DNA of 64,000 nucleotides from Oreohelix idahoensis (Eukaryota > Mollusca > Gastropoda > Stylommatophora > Oreohelicidae). Every line of letters starts with the position of its first letter. Position 1 is the first letter of the stretch. The stretch lies in contig JAMPIV010004467.1 in NCBI GenBank assembly GCA_024509875.1, positions 1 through 64,000 on the forward strand, written 5' to 3'. The translations under genes and the position numbers were made by a program. Below the pieces are notes generated by a model that saw only the letters and a program-made list of their open reading frames with translations, was not told where the DNA came from and did no database searches. Shown one piece after another: positions 1 through 10,099 of this stretch.

Positions 1-7
1 GGCAAAT

Positions 8-1084
8 TGTTGCGTGATAAATTCTCGCAACATCGTTTTATTACAATATCTATTTTATAACGCAAGGGCAACAACTGCTTGAAATTTATAGTCACTTTTC
101 TCGGTAAGCATTTGTCTTCTCGCGTTGGTATCGAATGCAGTTAAGTTTTGAGCTGTGGTCATTTTGCGCTGGACTGCGCATGACTTGTCTTGTTTTTGGT
201 CGATCGGTTTCCGCCCACCACTAGTGGAGTGAGCGATTTGGAATGGCGAAAGAGATGCCTCGTTGAAGAGGGGATCTCCGCTATTTTTTGTTCTGTCAGG
301 GATGTGTAGTCCTCTTATGGATATTTCGTTTATTCGAGATAATACCTCTAGTGTTTCCCACATGTCGGGAGGCGTGATATTTCTGTGTATTTCATGAAAG
401 CAAGGTAAATTGACTTTTTCATTAACTCTATCGATTTTGGGTCGTGAGCGATTTCGATTCATAGCCTGTCTTCGAAAGTCGTCGTCACGAGATGTTCTTT
501 CCCAGCTCACATGTCGCTGCATTGTACTGCATCGGTTGATGCATGTACCAAGGACCATTACTTGCTACTTTGTTAAATGAACTAGGTTTAGAAAACCTTT
601 ATTATCTAGAGGATATTCTTGAGGACATTATTTATACTTCGGCAGACGTGTCTGTCTTGCTGAAGTCAACTAAGGAGAGTGAACTGATCTCATACATCTG
701 GTTATCTCCTGGCTGTTATAGAAAAGGATGGAGTTTTTCACCTGACTACATTTACAGCACTTTGAAATATAACATGCATCGGACTCATCATTGTAATGCT
801 GTCTACCGTTTATTGCTGTATTGAATGTTGCTGTGATAATGACTGTTTGATGTGCCTACACATTTGCGTAACCATTTTGTCACTGTGGCGTCCACAATAA
901 ATAATGAAGAAAAACGTCAACGGCTGTTTCAAGAATCATTGACTTTATACGTCGTGAGTTTACTGACGTCCTATGTGGATTGCCCTGTTATTTTGTATGA
1001 ACATTGTTTTGACTGAACACATCTGCACACTACACAAAACCAGACATGCGGATACCATCCATCATCATATGGCATCACGCATCA
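8..1084 (+). repeat. 5' LTR of E1
   Basis: Matches 8194-9271 with about 30 scattered substitutions and small indels over about 1077 bases. It has the canonical TG...CA ends. An AATAAA polyadenylation-type signal lies at about 896-901. Open frames inside it (for example 55-558 minus) recur partly broken in the other LTR and are not taken as genes. Confidence 0.95.
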
Positions 1085-2517
1085 TTTGGTGGCCATAAGC
1101 TGGTTTGATTCTGGTACCAGCAAACACGGGGTCCCTTACCCACTTCATTTTCAACAAGAATTCATCAGCATCCTTCAAGAAATTAACATTCTTCAATACA
1201 GTCAACATCTTCAAAATTTTCAAAGTACTCGGCGTTGCCCGGTAAAAGTCAAAATTTCAACTTTTTGACGGAAACAAGAATTTGACAGTACCCGGCGTTG
1301 TTACATGTTGCCGGATAACTCGGACTGCTGTTATCTTTTACGCAAGTCAAGCAAGTTGCTGCTGTCAAGGTTCCAGTGCTGTCGTTTTTGTGAAGGTCAA
1401 GTGCCGGTTGAAACGGGTTGTTTTCTGAAGAAGGCCAAGTACCGATTTCCATCAACTTACTTTTGGATTAGAAGGTCAAGTGCCGAAACAACTCAACACA
1501 CAGTATTTCAGAAGCTCTTGTACCATCGTGTTAGCAGTGGAAGCAGTTCAGATGTGCCATCATCGTTGGAGCTTCGCTCTTTAGGACGTTGATTGACATC
1601 CGTTTTTTCTGCTGTTCTACGATTGGAAGCCTATAAGTTAAGTGGCCTGTTTGTATGTAAACTGTGCCCTTATACTTCTGCTGAGTCTTCTGTGTATCAT
1701 CTCATTCTATATGTTATATGTTTATATGTTATTTGTATATTTATATGTTTATATTTCAGCGGGTTCTCGGTTGGGTGGTGTCTCCGTTAGATTATGCCAC
1801 GTCATAGAGGTCGTCTATTGTGAGCGTTTTCTGTAGGGTTTGCAAATTTCCGATACTGGAATTTGCTAAGCGACTTCTGTTGCTATTTATGTTAGCTGTG
1901 ATGACATGTTTTAATATTGTTTTCGTTATTATTTCGCATTCTTTAGTTTTGTTTTGATTTGTTTGTATTTGTTAGCCTACTCTTGTCTATAATTTAGTTT
2001 CATACAACATTTTTGTTTATACACTGTGGTGTCATGTATTTTGTTTAATTCTATCGCAGATATCGTCACATTTTTTGTGATATTTCATTAATTTCTGCTT
2101 TATTTTTAGTTGATTTCTGCGAACGTTTTTGTATTGTTGCTGATCTTTGTTATTGTTTACATTGTTATTGTTTACATTGTTTGTATTGTTTACATTTTCA
2201 ATGTTTACATTCTGCATGTGTTTACATAGTCATTGTTTACAGTTATAGTAATTAGTTAATGGGCTATGCTAATGCACTGTTACTACTACACTGATGATAA
2301 ATGAATGATGAATAGTGTCGTGCACTATTGAATGAGAAGTGCACTTATGATCAAGAATTGAGTGCTGATATTTCATATACAAGTTCTTTGATTGGAGACT
2401 TGTTTCCCACAGAGACTGGGATAATATAATGTGATGTGAATATACAAGTGCTTAATTAAGACTTGTTACACTTAGGTTTGAAATAAATTAGTTAATTATT
2501 TCAGGTTTTGGACTCAT
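1085..2517 (+). other. E1 leader with presumed primer binding site
   Basis: This 1.4 kb has no convincing gene. Directly after the LTR comes TTTGGTGGCCATAAGC. The TGG starting at 1087 is where a tRNA primer would pair, and E2 and E4 have comparable TGGT-starting sequences at the same place. Near 1220-1320 the motif CGGCGTTG recurs. At about 2150-2217 there is a low-complexity run of TGTTTACATTG-like units. The short frames here are not supported. Confidence 0.7.
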
Positions 2518-4836
2518 ATGTTAGACAACATGTCTACATTTGAGCACTTTATTGAGCAGGGTAAATTGCTTGGGAAGACTGGTGATAAGTTAGAAGAATT
2601 TGCAACTGCTCGATATGATAAAGCAATGGAAGCTGAACAAAAGAAACTGCAGATGCAGGTGGATGAAAAAAGATTCCAAATGGAAATGGAAAAACAAAAA
2701 AGGGAATCAGAAGCTGAGGAGAGAAAACTCCAGCTACAGCTAGAAGCTGAGAATAAAAGACTTGAAAAAGAGGCTGAGAATAAAAGACTTGAAAAAGAGG
2801 CTGAAAATAAAAGACTTGAAAAAGAAGCTGAAAATGAAAGACTTCAAAAAGAGGCTCAGGCTGAGGAAAGAAGATTACAGAGAGAGTCTGATGAGAGGAA
2901 AGCAAAAATGGAACATGAAGAAAAGGTCTTAGCTTTAGAGTTGGAAAAATTGAAATTGACGAGCATGAGTAATGGTAATGATTCAAACAAGGGTTCATCT
3001 TCTGGTAAGGCTAATAATGATACTTTTAAGATTAAGTTACCAACATTTAGTCCTTCCAGTGATGACATAATGTTCTATCTGGACAGATTTGAACAAGCAT
3101 GTACAGCTCATAACATAGACAAAGCAAAATATGTTTATCAGTTATCAGGGATACTGACAGGTAAAGCTCTAAGTATATTAAATATGGTGGATGAACCTGA
3201 CAAGAACAATTATGAGGTTGTCAGGGCCGCTTTGTTAAAGAAATATCAGCTTAACGAAGACGGCTATCGTCTACAATTTAAAAACATGTTACCTGAAAAT
3301 GGAGTTGAATTCTCCGAGTTTATTGCAAGAATACGCATTACTTTCTCACGATGGGTTGAACTATCTAAGACGGAAAAAACTTATGAAGGACTTATGGACT
3401 TAATACTTAGAGACAAAGTCATGTCGTCTGTCAATGAGTCTTTCCTTGCTTTCCTTCATGAACGTAAACCTAAAACAATAAAAGAAATGGAAGATTTCTG
3501 TTGCCAATACGTAACTGCGCACCCACACATAACCATGGGTAACTCTAAGGTGAAAGAAGGTTTACCAGTTGCTTCGGCAGCTCCGTATGGTCAAAACTTT
3601 GCTCGTAGATTCCAACAAAATTTTGATAGAAAGAGTAGCGGTAATTTCTGTCAAAATCATGGAAATCAATTTCATGGTGATTCTTCTTCGAAGAATTGGA
3701 GACAACCTGATAGTACTCGTTACTATCACCCTAATAATTATAAGCATTTCAAAAGAGGATATGGTAATAGAGGTTATTCCTGCCGAAGACCTCAGAACCA
3801 AACAAATAGATGTTCGCATCAATGTGAACATGATAGTAATCGTGGAAACTGGAATTCGAACCAGGATAACAATTACAATAGAGACAATAATAACTGCAGA
3901 GATAATAATAACTCTGATAACTTCAGAGGTAATAATAGTCGGGGTAGATCTCAACACAAAAAAAAGAGATATCAGCAGGCTAATGCTGTACAACAGGAAA
4001 CTGAGGGAGCCTGTAATCATGTTGTTGATAGTAAAAACTTTGACGCTGTCACTGGTTCTGCTTTTGACTTTGAGAGAGCAAACAAATGCCCCCAATGCAG
4101 TACTTTATTCGAACCGGGTACCATAACTACTTTGAGTTGTGGTCACCCACTTCCCGCTCTTCCTGCTGCTGTTGCGCATGACGGGAGGGGTTCTTTAATT
4201 CTACATAAGGGTCTTGTTAATGATACTCCGGTCTCACTACTTTTCGATTCCGGATGCACCACTATTGGTGTTAGACAATCGCTTGTAGATCCATCTTGTG
4301 CTACAGGAAGGGTTATTAAATGTGTCACATTTGGCGGCACTCTAGAAAAATATCCTACTGCTGTAATTCGCATTGCCACTCCTTTCTTTACTGGAGATGT
4401 GCATGCTTGTCTCTTACCTAATCCTATTGCGGACCTTATTATTGGTCGTATTCACGGAGTTAGGGAGTGTACCCCACAGCAGATTGCTGCTTGGGAAGAT
4501 AATAACATGCAAGCTACAAATGCAGTAGTTACAAGAGCACAAGCTCTACAAACACCCGAAACTTCACTGAATAGTGATAATGAAGTTGATAGCCAAGATA
4601 GTCACTTAGTAATCACTCGTGACTCTTTCATAAAATTGCAAGAAGAAGATCCTTCTTTAAAAAAATTCTTCGTTCTTGCGAAGAAAGGTGATCCGAATCA
4701 GGATACAAATAGAAAATCTTGGATTGCAATGAGAAACGGCGTACTTGTACGTATGGTACAAGATTCGACTACGTCGGCACATTCGCAAATTCTTGTTCCC
4801 AAGAGCATGAGAGTAAATATTACAACATGCTCATGA
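2518..4836 (+). CDS. Gag-protease polyprotein of E1
   Basis: The 772-residue frame encodes a structural Gag fused to an aspartic protease. Residues about 5-145 form a charged coiled coil with a nine-residue unit (AENKRLEKE) repeated four times. Residues about 165-340 look like a capsid region. Then comes an Asn/Arg-rich basic stretch (about 360-490), suited to RNA binding. Instead of a retroviral CCHC knuckle there is a CPQC...CGH zinc-like motif (about 524-545). The protease active site is LFDSG with Asp577. After it a linker containing VTRAQA leads toward integrase. ATG 2518 opens the frame, but a second ATG three codons on (MSTFEHF) matches the E2 start (MSTLDVF) and may be the true start. 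The frame stops at 4836, just before the integrase zinc-binding region. E2 is in frame at the homologous place, so this looks like a short deletion rather than programmed shifting. Confidence 0.9.
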   Translation: MLDNMSTFEHFIEQGKLLGKTGDKLEEFATARYDKAMEAEQKKLQMQVDEKRFQMEMEKQKRESEAEERKLQLQLEAENKRLEKEAENKRLEKEAENKRLEKEAENERLQKEAQAEERRLQRESDERKAKMEHEEKVLALELEKLKLTSMSNGNDSNKGSSSGKANNDTFKIKLPTFSPSSDDIMFYLDRFEQACTAHNIDKAKYVYQLSGILTGKALSILNMVDEPDKNNYEVVRAALLKKYQLNEDGYRLQFKNMLPENGVEFSEFIARIRITFSRWVELSKTEKTYEGLMDLILRDKVMSSVNESFLAFLHERKPKTIKEMEDFCCQYVTAHPHITMGNSKVKEGLPVASAAPYGQNFARRFQQNFDRKSSGNFCQNHGNQFHGDSSSKNWRQPDSTRYYHPNNYKHFKRGYGNRGYSCRRPQNQTNRCSHQCEHDSNRGNWNSNQDNNYNRDNNNCRDNNNSDNFRGNNSRGRSQHKKKRYQQANAVQQETEGACNHVVDSKNFDAVTGSAFDFERANKCPQCSTLFEPGTITTLSCGHPLPALPAAVAHDGRGSLILHKGLVNDTPVSLLFDSGCTTIGVRQSLVDPSCATGRVIKCVTFGGTLEKYPTAVIRIATPFFTGDVHACLLPNPIADLIIGRIHGVRECTPQQIAAWEDNNMQATNAVVTRAQALQTPETSLNSDNEVDSQDSHLVITRDSFIKLQEEDPSLKKFFVLAKKGDPNQDTNRKSWIAMRNGVLVRMVQDSTTSAHSQILVPKSMRVNITTCS

Positions 4837-4855
4837 CTCGCAATGTGCTGGACAT

Positions 4856-7426
4856 ATGGGTTTTGCCCGTACGAAGTCGAGAGTCCTTGCGGCTTTCTTT
4901 TGGCCTTTTGTCAATAAGGACATTCGTATTTACTGCCGATCATGCAAGGTATGTCAGGAGGTCAAATCTAGAGGACCACGACATGCTGCGCCTATCCAGG
5001 CTGCTGACATTCCTATTCGGCCGTTTCAGAAAATGGCCATAGATATTATTGGCCCTTTTAAGGTCAAGTCGGCCAGAGGACATCAGTTTATCCTTACATG
5101 TGTCGATATGTGCACACGTTGGCCAGAGGCTATTCCTCTTAAGAGCATATCTACTACAGATATCGCAGATGCTCTTTGGTTGATATTTTCTCGCTTGGGG
5201 TTCCCCAGAGAAATATTGTCAGACCATGGCACTCAACTCATATCTGACACTATGTCACAGGTAATGTCTACCTTACATATTGAACGATCTCTCAGTAGTA
5301 TCTACCATCCTATGTCTAATGGGTTAGTTGAGCGTCTGAATAGAACGCTCAAGACTTTGCTTGGTAAGATAACTGAAGATCATCCTCAAGATTGGGACAG
5401 GGTTTTACCCGCGGCTCTCTTTGCCTATAGAGAAGTCCCTAATGAACACACAGGATTTTCTCCCTTCGAACTTGTCTTTGGCGCGCGTCCACGCGGCCCT
5501 ATGTCTTTATTACACGATCTCATCACTGCCGATGATATTAGCGATGAAACTCAATCCTCATATGAGTATGTCATTGCTCTTAGACAAAAGATCATTGAGG
5601 CATGTAAGCTAGCAACTGCTTCATCAGAAATTGCTAAAGAGAAGGCAAGGCAGTTTGCTAACAAGAATAGATGTCTACGACAACTTTGTCCAGGTGACAA
5701 AGCATTCGTCCTACTCCCCAGTAGGGAAAATAGACTTCTTATTGCATGGAAAGGTCCGTATGCAATAGTCTCTCGGATTTCCGATGTTGACTATGTGGTC
5801 GATATTGATGGAAAGCATAAAACTTTCCACATAAACATGCTTTCGGAATTTCACGAACGTCCGGACTATTTGCTGCCTATTTTCCAGGCAACGGATGATG
5901 CTCCTGCACCTCACGGTCATTATTCATCCCTGTCTGTCATTCAGGATGAGGAAGCTACCTTCTCTGATGTCAACCTTCCCCTTCCAGTGGTTCCATTACA
6001 TTCCACGGAATCTTGGAAAAACGTTTCTGTTTCTCCTAATCTTTCTGGTGACGAACATCGACAAGTCTCGTCGATGTTACAAACATTTCAGGATGTTCTC
6101 ACTGACATTCCTGGACACACAGATGTCATAGAACATGACATAATTCTTACCGACAATAATCCAATTAGGGTTAGGCCGTATCCTATTCCTATACACTTTC
6201 AGTCGCAAGTGGAAAAGGAATTGGATGAAATGATTCAATTAAATATAATTGAACCATCGACTTCACCATATTCTTCTTCCATGGTTATTGTCCGGAAGAA
6301 GGATAAGAACATACGAATTTGCGTTGATTATCGCAAATTGAATCAGGTCACAAAGTTCGACGCTGAACCGATGCCTTTGTTAGAAGATCTACTGATTAGA
6401 CTTTCTAATTCTAGATTCTTCACTAAACTTGACTTGTCTAAAGGTTATTGGCAAGTGCCTTTAGCAGAGCATGCCAAACCTCTTACTGCTTTTTCTACAC
6501 CTAGGGGTCTATTTCAATGGAATGTTATGCCTTTTGGTCTCATGAACGCCCCTGCCACTTTCGTTCGCATGATGCGTCGAATTCTGTCACATCGTTCGGA
6601 TGTCATCGCATACTTAGATGACATCTGTCTCTTCAGTGATACCTGGGAAGATCACTATTTAGGGTTATATGACTTACTGTCCACTCTACGTGAGAATAAT
6701 TTGACAGCAAAACCTTCTAAAGCTTTTGTTGGTTTTGGTGAAATCTCTTTCCTGGGTCATCGTGTTGGTCATGGTCTCTTGAAGACAGAAGACCACAATA
6801 CTTCCAAAATACTGAACATCTCTGTTCCTAAAACGAAGAAACAAGTTAGGAGTCTCTTAGGTTTAATTCAATTTTATGGGAGATTTATTCCAAATTTATC
6901 TTCGATCATGGCACCTCTCTCAACATTGTTGAAGAAAGGTTCGCCTAATCTGGTCCGTTGGTCTGAAGAATGCCAATCTTCACTAGACCAAATCAAGAAT
7001 ATATTTTCTTCTCCTCCCATCTTAAGATTACCTACTCTTGATAGGACTTTTGTTCTTCGGAGTGATGCTTCATCCACTGGGATTGGAGCAGCACTGATGC
7101 AAGAATATGCAAATACTCTGCATCCTGTTATGTACATTTCTAGAAAACTAAATGCGGCAGAGAGGAACTACTCGGTTTTAGACCGTGAGTTGTTAGCGAT
7201 GGTTTGGTCAATTCTAAAGCTACAAAGATTCCTCCTGGGCGCACATTTCATTCTAGAGACTGATCAGAAAGCTCTTACAGCTATTCAGACTAAGAATTTG
7301 AAGAGTTCGAGATCCACTCGATATGCTATAGCTCTTCAACCTTTTCACTTCACGGTACGAGCTATCCGTGGTGCGGATAATGTGATGGCTGACATTTTGT
7401 CTAGATGCCCACATGACTCCAACTAA
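4856..7426 (+). CDS. Integrase-RT-RNase H polyprotein of E1
   Basis: The 856-residue frame holds the enzymes that copy the element RNA and insert the cDNA. Residues about 26-33 contain the CRSCKVC half of the integrase zinc finger; the histidine half lies just upstream in the same frame, before this ATG. The integrase core has Asp63, Asp123 and Glu159, a perfect D,D35E spacing. A C-terminal domain follows to about residue 340. RT follows with CVDYRKLN, the FTKLDLSKGYWQ stretch and the YLDD site near residue 586. RNase H ends the frame with its first aspartate near 737 and a final ADILSR block. There is no stop from 4856 to 7426. The true reading frame probably enters from the Gag-PR frame through a two-base length change near 4817. 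Having IN upstream of RT is the notable feature. Function seems possible apart from that break. Confidence 0.93.
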   Translation: MGFARTKSRVLAAFFWPFVNKDIRIYCRSCKVCQEVKSRGPRHAAPIQAADIPIRPFQKMAIDIIGPFKVKSARGHQFILTCVDMCTRWPEAIPLKSISTTDIADALWLIFSRLGFPREILSDHGTQLISDTMSQVMSTLHIERSLSSIYHPMSNGLVERLNRTLKTLLGKITEDHPQDWDRVLPAALFAYREVPNEHTGFSPFELVFGARPRGPMSLLHDLITADDISDETQSSYEYVIALRQKIIEACKLATASSEIAKEKARQFANKNRCLRQLCPGDKAFVLLPSRENRLLIAWKGPYAIVSRISDVDYVVDIDGKHKTFHINMLSEFHERPDYLLPIFQATDDAPAPHGHYSSLSVIQDEEATFSDVNLPLPVVPLHSTESWKNVSVSPNLSGDEHRQVSSMLQTFQDVLTDIPGHTDVIEHDIILTDNNPIRVRPYPIPIHFQSQVEKELDEMIQLNIIEPSTSPYSSSMVIVRKKDKNIRICVDYRKLNQVTKFDAEPMPLLEDLLIRLSNSRFFTKLDLSKGYWQVPLAEHAKPLTAFSTPRGLFQWNVMPFGLMNAPATFVRMMRRILSHRSDVIAYLDDICLFSDTWEDHYLGLYDLLSTLRENNLTAKPSKAFVGFGEISFLGHRVGHGLLKTEDHNTSKILNISVPKTKKQVRSLLGLIQFYGRFIPNLSSIMAPLSTLLKKGSPNLVRWSEECQSSLDQIKNIFSSPPILRLPTLDRTFVLRSDASSTGIGAALMQEYANTLHPVMYISRKLNAAERNYSVLDRELLAMVWSILKLQRFLLGAHFILETDQKALTAIQTKNLKSSRSTRYAIALQPFHFTVRAIRGADNVMADILSRCPHDSN

Positions 7427-8193
7427 TACTTCTGTCCTATATTTCCATATATTACAGAGTCATAACACACCTATATTTCTACAATAGATTAGCACATCTG
7501 TACTTACTTTATATGTACACACTATCGTGCTTTGTTGTCATCTTCTTCTGTTCGTTTTTTAAGATGATAGAGGAGGACTGAGTAGTTAATATAAGGGCCG
7601 TTAGTTTACTAAACAGCCACAATTATTAATAATGTATTGTACCTTATGAAGCATATTAGTTATTAATTAGCATTATATTGCTTGTACTTTCTCAGAATGT
7701 CATTGTTGAGCTGAGGACTTACCTTACTAGTATCAAGCATGACGAGTTCTAGATTGTGTACTTACCCTCGGAATACCAGAGCATATGTCCTGGATCGTCA
7801 TGTAGTTTAACTTTACTATGTACTTATGTCATTACATGTCAAAGAATGTACTATTTAAATTTTCCTATCAGATTTGTACATCCATTTTTAAAGACAATAT
7901 TAGAGTATGCTGTTTAATGATGATTATAGTAACTTGCATACGTATATTGTGTTTACATGCTAACGTGATGTGTGTGGGTGACACCTCCCCGATGTGAATA
8001 TTTTTTGAGACATATTGAGTTGGCTGTTGAGGTATATCCTCACCAGACACTCTATAATTAGCCTATGGTTTGGCAATTTAATTAATTATCAGCGCATAAT
8101 TCGTGCGTTTTGAGCCGCTTATCGCATGCTCTTTGATATTTAAAAAAAAAAATATGTTCCACATTTTTTTTTTATCGGGAGGAGGTGGTGATA
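7427..8193 (+). other. E1 3' untranslated region and polypurine tract
   Basis: No coding signal in 767 bases after RNase H and no envelope frame. The last 18 bases (8176-8193, CGGGAGGAGGTGGTGATA) are a polypurine tract that would prime plus-strand synthesis. E2 has a similar G-rich tract at the equivalent place. Confidence 0.8.
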
Positions 8194-9271
8194 TGTTGCG
8201 TGATAAATTCTCGCAACATCGTTTTATTTCAATATCTATTTTATAACGCAAGGGCAACAACTGCTTGAAATTTATAGTCACTTTTCTCGGTAAGCATTTG
8301 TCTTCTCGCGTTGGTATCGAATGCAGTTAAGTTTGAGCTGTGGTCATTTTGCGCTGGACTGCGCATGACTTGTCTTGCTTCTTGGTCGATCGGTTTCCGC
8401 CCACCACTAGTGGAGTGAGCGATTTGGAATGGCGAAAGAGATGCCTCGTTGAAGAGGGGATCTCCGCTATTTTTTGTTCTGTCAGGGATGTGTAGTCCTC
8501 TTATGGATATTTCGTTTATTCGAGATAATACCTCTAGTGTATTTGCACATGCCGGGAGGCGTGATATTTCTGTGTATTTCATGAAAGCAAGGTAAATTGA
8601 CTTTTTCATTAACTCTATCGATTTTGGGTCGTGAGCGATTTCGATTCATAGCCTGTCTTCGAAAGTCGTCGTCTCGAGATGTTTTCCTAGCTCACATGTC
8701 GCTGTATTGTGCTGCATCGGTTGATGCAGGTTCCAAGGACCATTACTTGCTACTTTGTTAAATGAACTAGGTTTGGAAAACCTTTATTATCTAGAGGATA
8801 TTTTTGAGGACATTATTTATACTTCGGCAGACGTGTCTGTCTTGCTGAAGTCAAACTAAGGAGAGTGAACTGATCTCATACATCTGGTTATCTCCTGGCT
8901 GTTATAGAAAAGGATGGAGTTTTTCACCTGACTACATTTACAGCACTATGAAATATAACATGCATCTGACTCATCATTGTAATGCTGTCTACCGTCTATT
9001 GCTGTATTGAATGTTGCTGTGATAATGACTGTTTGATGTGCCTACATATTCGCGTAACCATTTTGTCACTGTGGCGTCCACAATAAATAATGAAGAAAAA
9101 CGTCAACGGCTGTTACAAGAATCATTGACTTTATACGTCGTGAGTTTACTGACGTCCTATGTGGATTGCCCTGTTATTTTTGTATGAACATTGTTTTGAC
9201 TGAACACATCTGCACACCACACAAAACCAGACATGCGGATACCATCCATCATCATATGGCATCACGCATCA
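8194..9271 (+). repeat. 3' LTR of E1
   Basis: Direct repeat of 8-1084, TG...CA ends, preceded by the polypurine tract. The AATAAA signal is retained near 9083. Confidence 0.95.
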
Positions 9272-9408
9272 CCTATACTGCTTGATAGAAATACAACAGA
9301 AGTGATTGCATCATTAATAGGCTGAACTGCCCATGGAGGACTTCTGGTGTCGTGTATTGTGGTTCGCACTATTGACCTGCCATTGAAACATCATTTTTTG
9401 ATGATGCG

Positions 9409-9495
9409 TAGATGGCAGAGCGGATAGTGTGATTCGCTTGCATGGCTAGGCGGGGTTGTCGCACGGAAGGTCCAGTGTTCAAATCCTGGATAAGC
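9409..9495 (+). repeat. tRNA-derived head, unit 1
   Basis: A-box-like TGGCAGAGCGG at 9413-9423 and B-box-like GTTCAAATCC at 9477-9486 are spaced about as in a tRNA with a long variable arm. It is embedded in a repeated unit, so I read it as a SINE head, not a functional tRNA gene. Confidence 0.6.
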
Positions 9496-9876
9496 CACTC
9501 ATGTCTGTTATTTTTCTGTTGTCTGGTGTTCTACTTCTTTATTTCCTGCGAGTGCCTGATAACATACCTTTATATTTGTTTCATATTAATTTACTGTTTA
9601 CAGGCCTCAGGTTTCCCTCCCTTATTTGTAATAAATGTTTGTACAATACCAAACCTACCCACTATCCTGTTCTCACTGTTCTAGTCTACTATCATTTACT
9701 GGACACAGTATTAAGGTCCTAAGGGTCTTGTTGGATTCGGCCTATACTGCTTGATAGAAATACAACAGAAGTGATTGCATCATTAATAGGCTGAACTGCC
9801 CATGGAGGACTTCTGGTGTCGTGTATTGTGGTTCGCACTATTGACCTGCCATTGAAACATCATTTTTTATGATGCG

Positions 9877-9963
9877 TAGATGGCAGAGCGGATAGTGTGA
9901 TTCGCTTGCATGGCTAGGCGGGGTTGTCGCACGGAAGGTCCAGTGTTCAAATCCTGGGTAAGC
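9877..9963 (+). repeat. tRNA-derived head, unit 2
   Basis: Second copy of the same pattern, with A-box TGGCAGAGCGG at 9881-9891 and B-box GTTCAAATCC at 9945-9954. Confidence 0.6.
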
Positions 9964-10099
9964 CACTCATGTCTGTTGTTTTTCTGTTGTCTGGTGTTCT
10001 ACTTCTTTATTTCCTGCGAGTGCCTGATAACATACCTTTATATTTGTTTCATATTAATTTCATATTAATTTACTGTTTACAGGCCTCAGGTTTTCCTAC

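Larger units (their letters stand above)
8..9271 (+). mobile_element. LTR retrotransposon E1, Gmr1-type Ty3/gypsy
   Basis: Two direct repeats of about 1.08 kb (8-1084 and 8194-9271), each beginning TGTTGCG and ending GCATCA, enclose two long reading frames. The first encodes Gag and protease; the second encodes integrase, then reverse transcriptase, then RNase H. The enzymes resemble Ty3/gypsy, but integrase precedes RT, the arrangement known from Gmr1. A purine-rich tract lies directly before the 3' LTR. No envelope-like frame follows RNase H. The LTRs differ at roughly 3% of positions by eye, so the insertion is fairly young. The 7 bases left of the element (GGCAAAT) do not match the bases after it (CCTAT), so I see no target-site duplication. 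Confidence 0.95.
9272..10099 (+). repeat. Tandem pair of tRNA-like repeat units
   Basis: The unit starting CCTATACTGCTTGATAG at 9272 is repeated from 9740. The two copies are almost identical over about 340 bases, to about 9611 and about 10090. Between them, 9612-9739 is a non-duplicated tail. Each unit carries a tRNA-like stretch with A-box and B-box. The second copy runs into LINE A ORF1 sequence. This could be a tandem duplication of a SINE or a monomer-like 5' region of LINE A; I cannot decide. The frames at 9442-9722 and the first part of 9924-10349 are incidental. Confidence 0.75.

Noticed and set aside
55..558. 167-residue minus-strand frame in the E1 5' LTR
   Set aside because: It recurs only partly, with breaks, in the 3' LTR and has no domain; a chance frame in an LTR.
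3562..4126. Ile/Val-rich frames overlapping the E1 Gag on both strands
   Set aside because: Shadows of the Asn/Arg-rich Gag tail.
7427..8193. Envelope gene after RNase H of E1
   Set aside because: No long frame, signal peptide or membrane segment is present.
9409..9495. Functional tRNA gene
   Set aside because: The boxes are present, but it is part of a duplicated repeat unit and the fold is not convincing.
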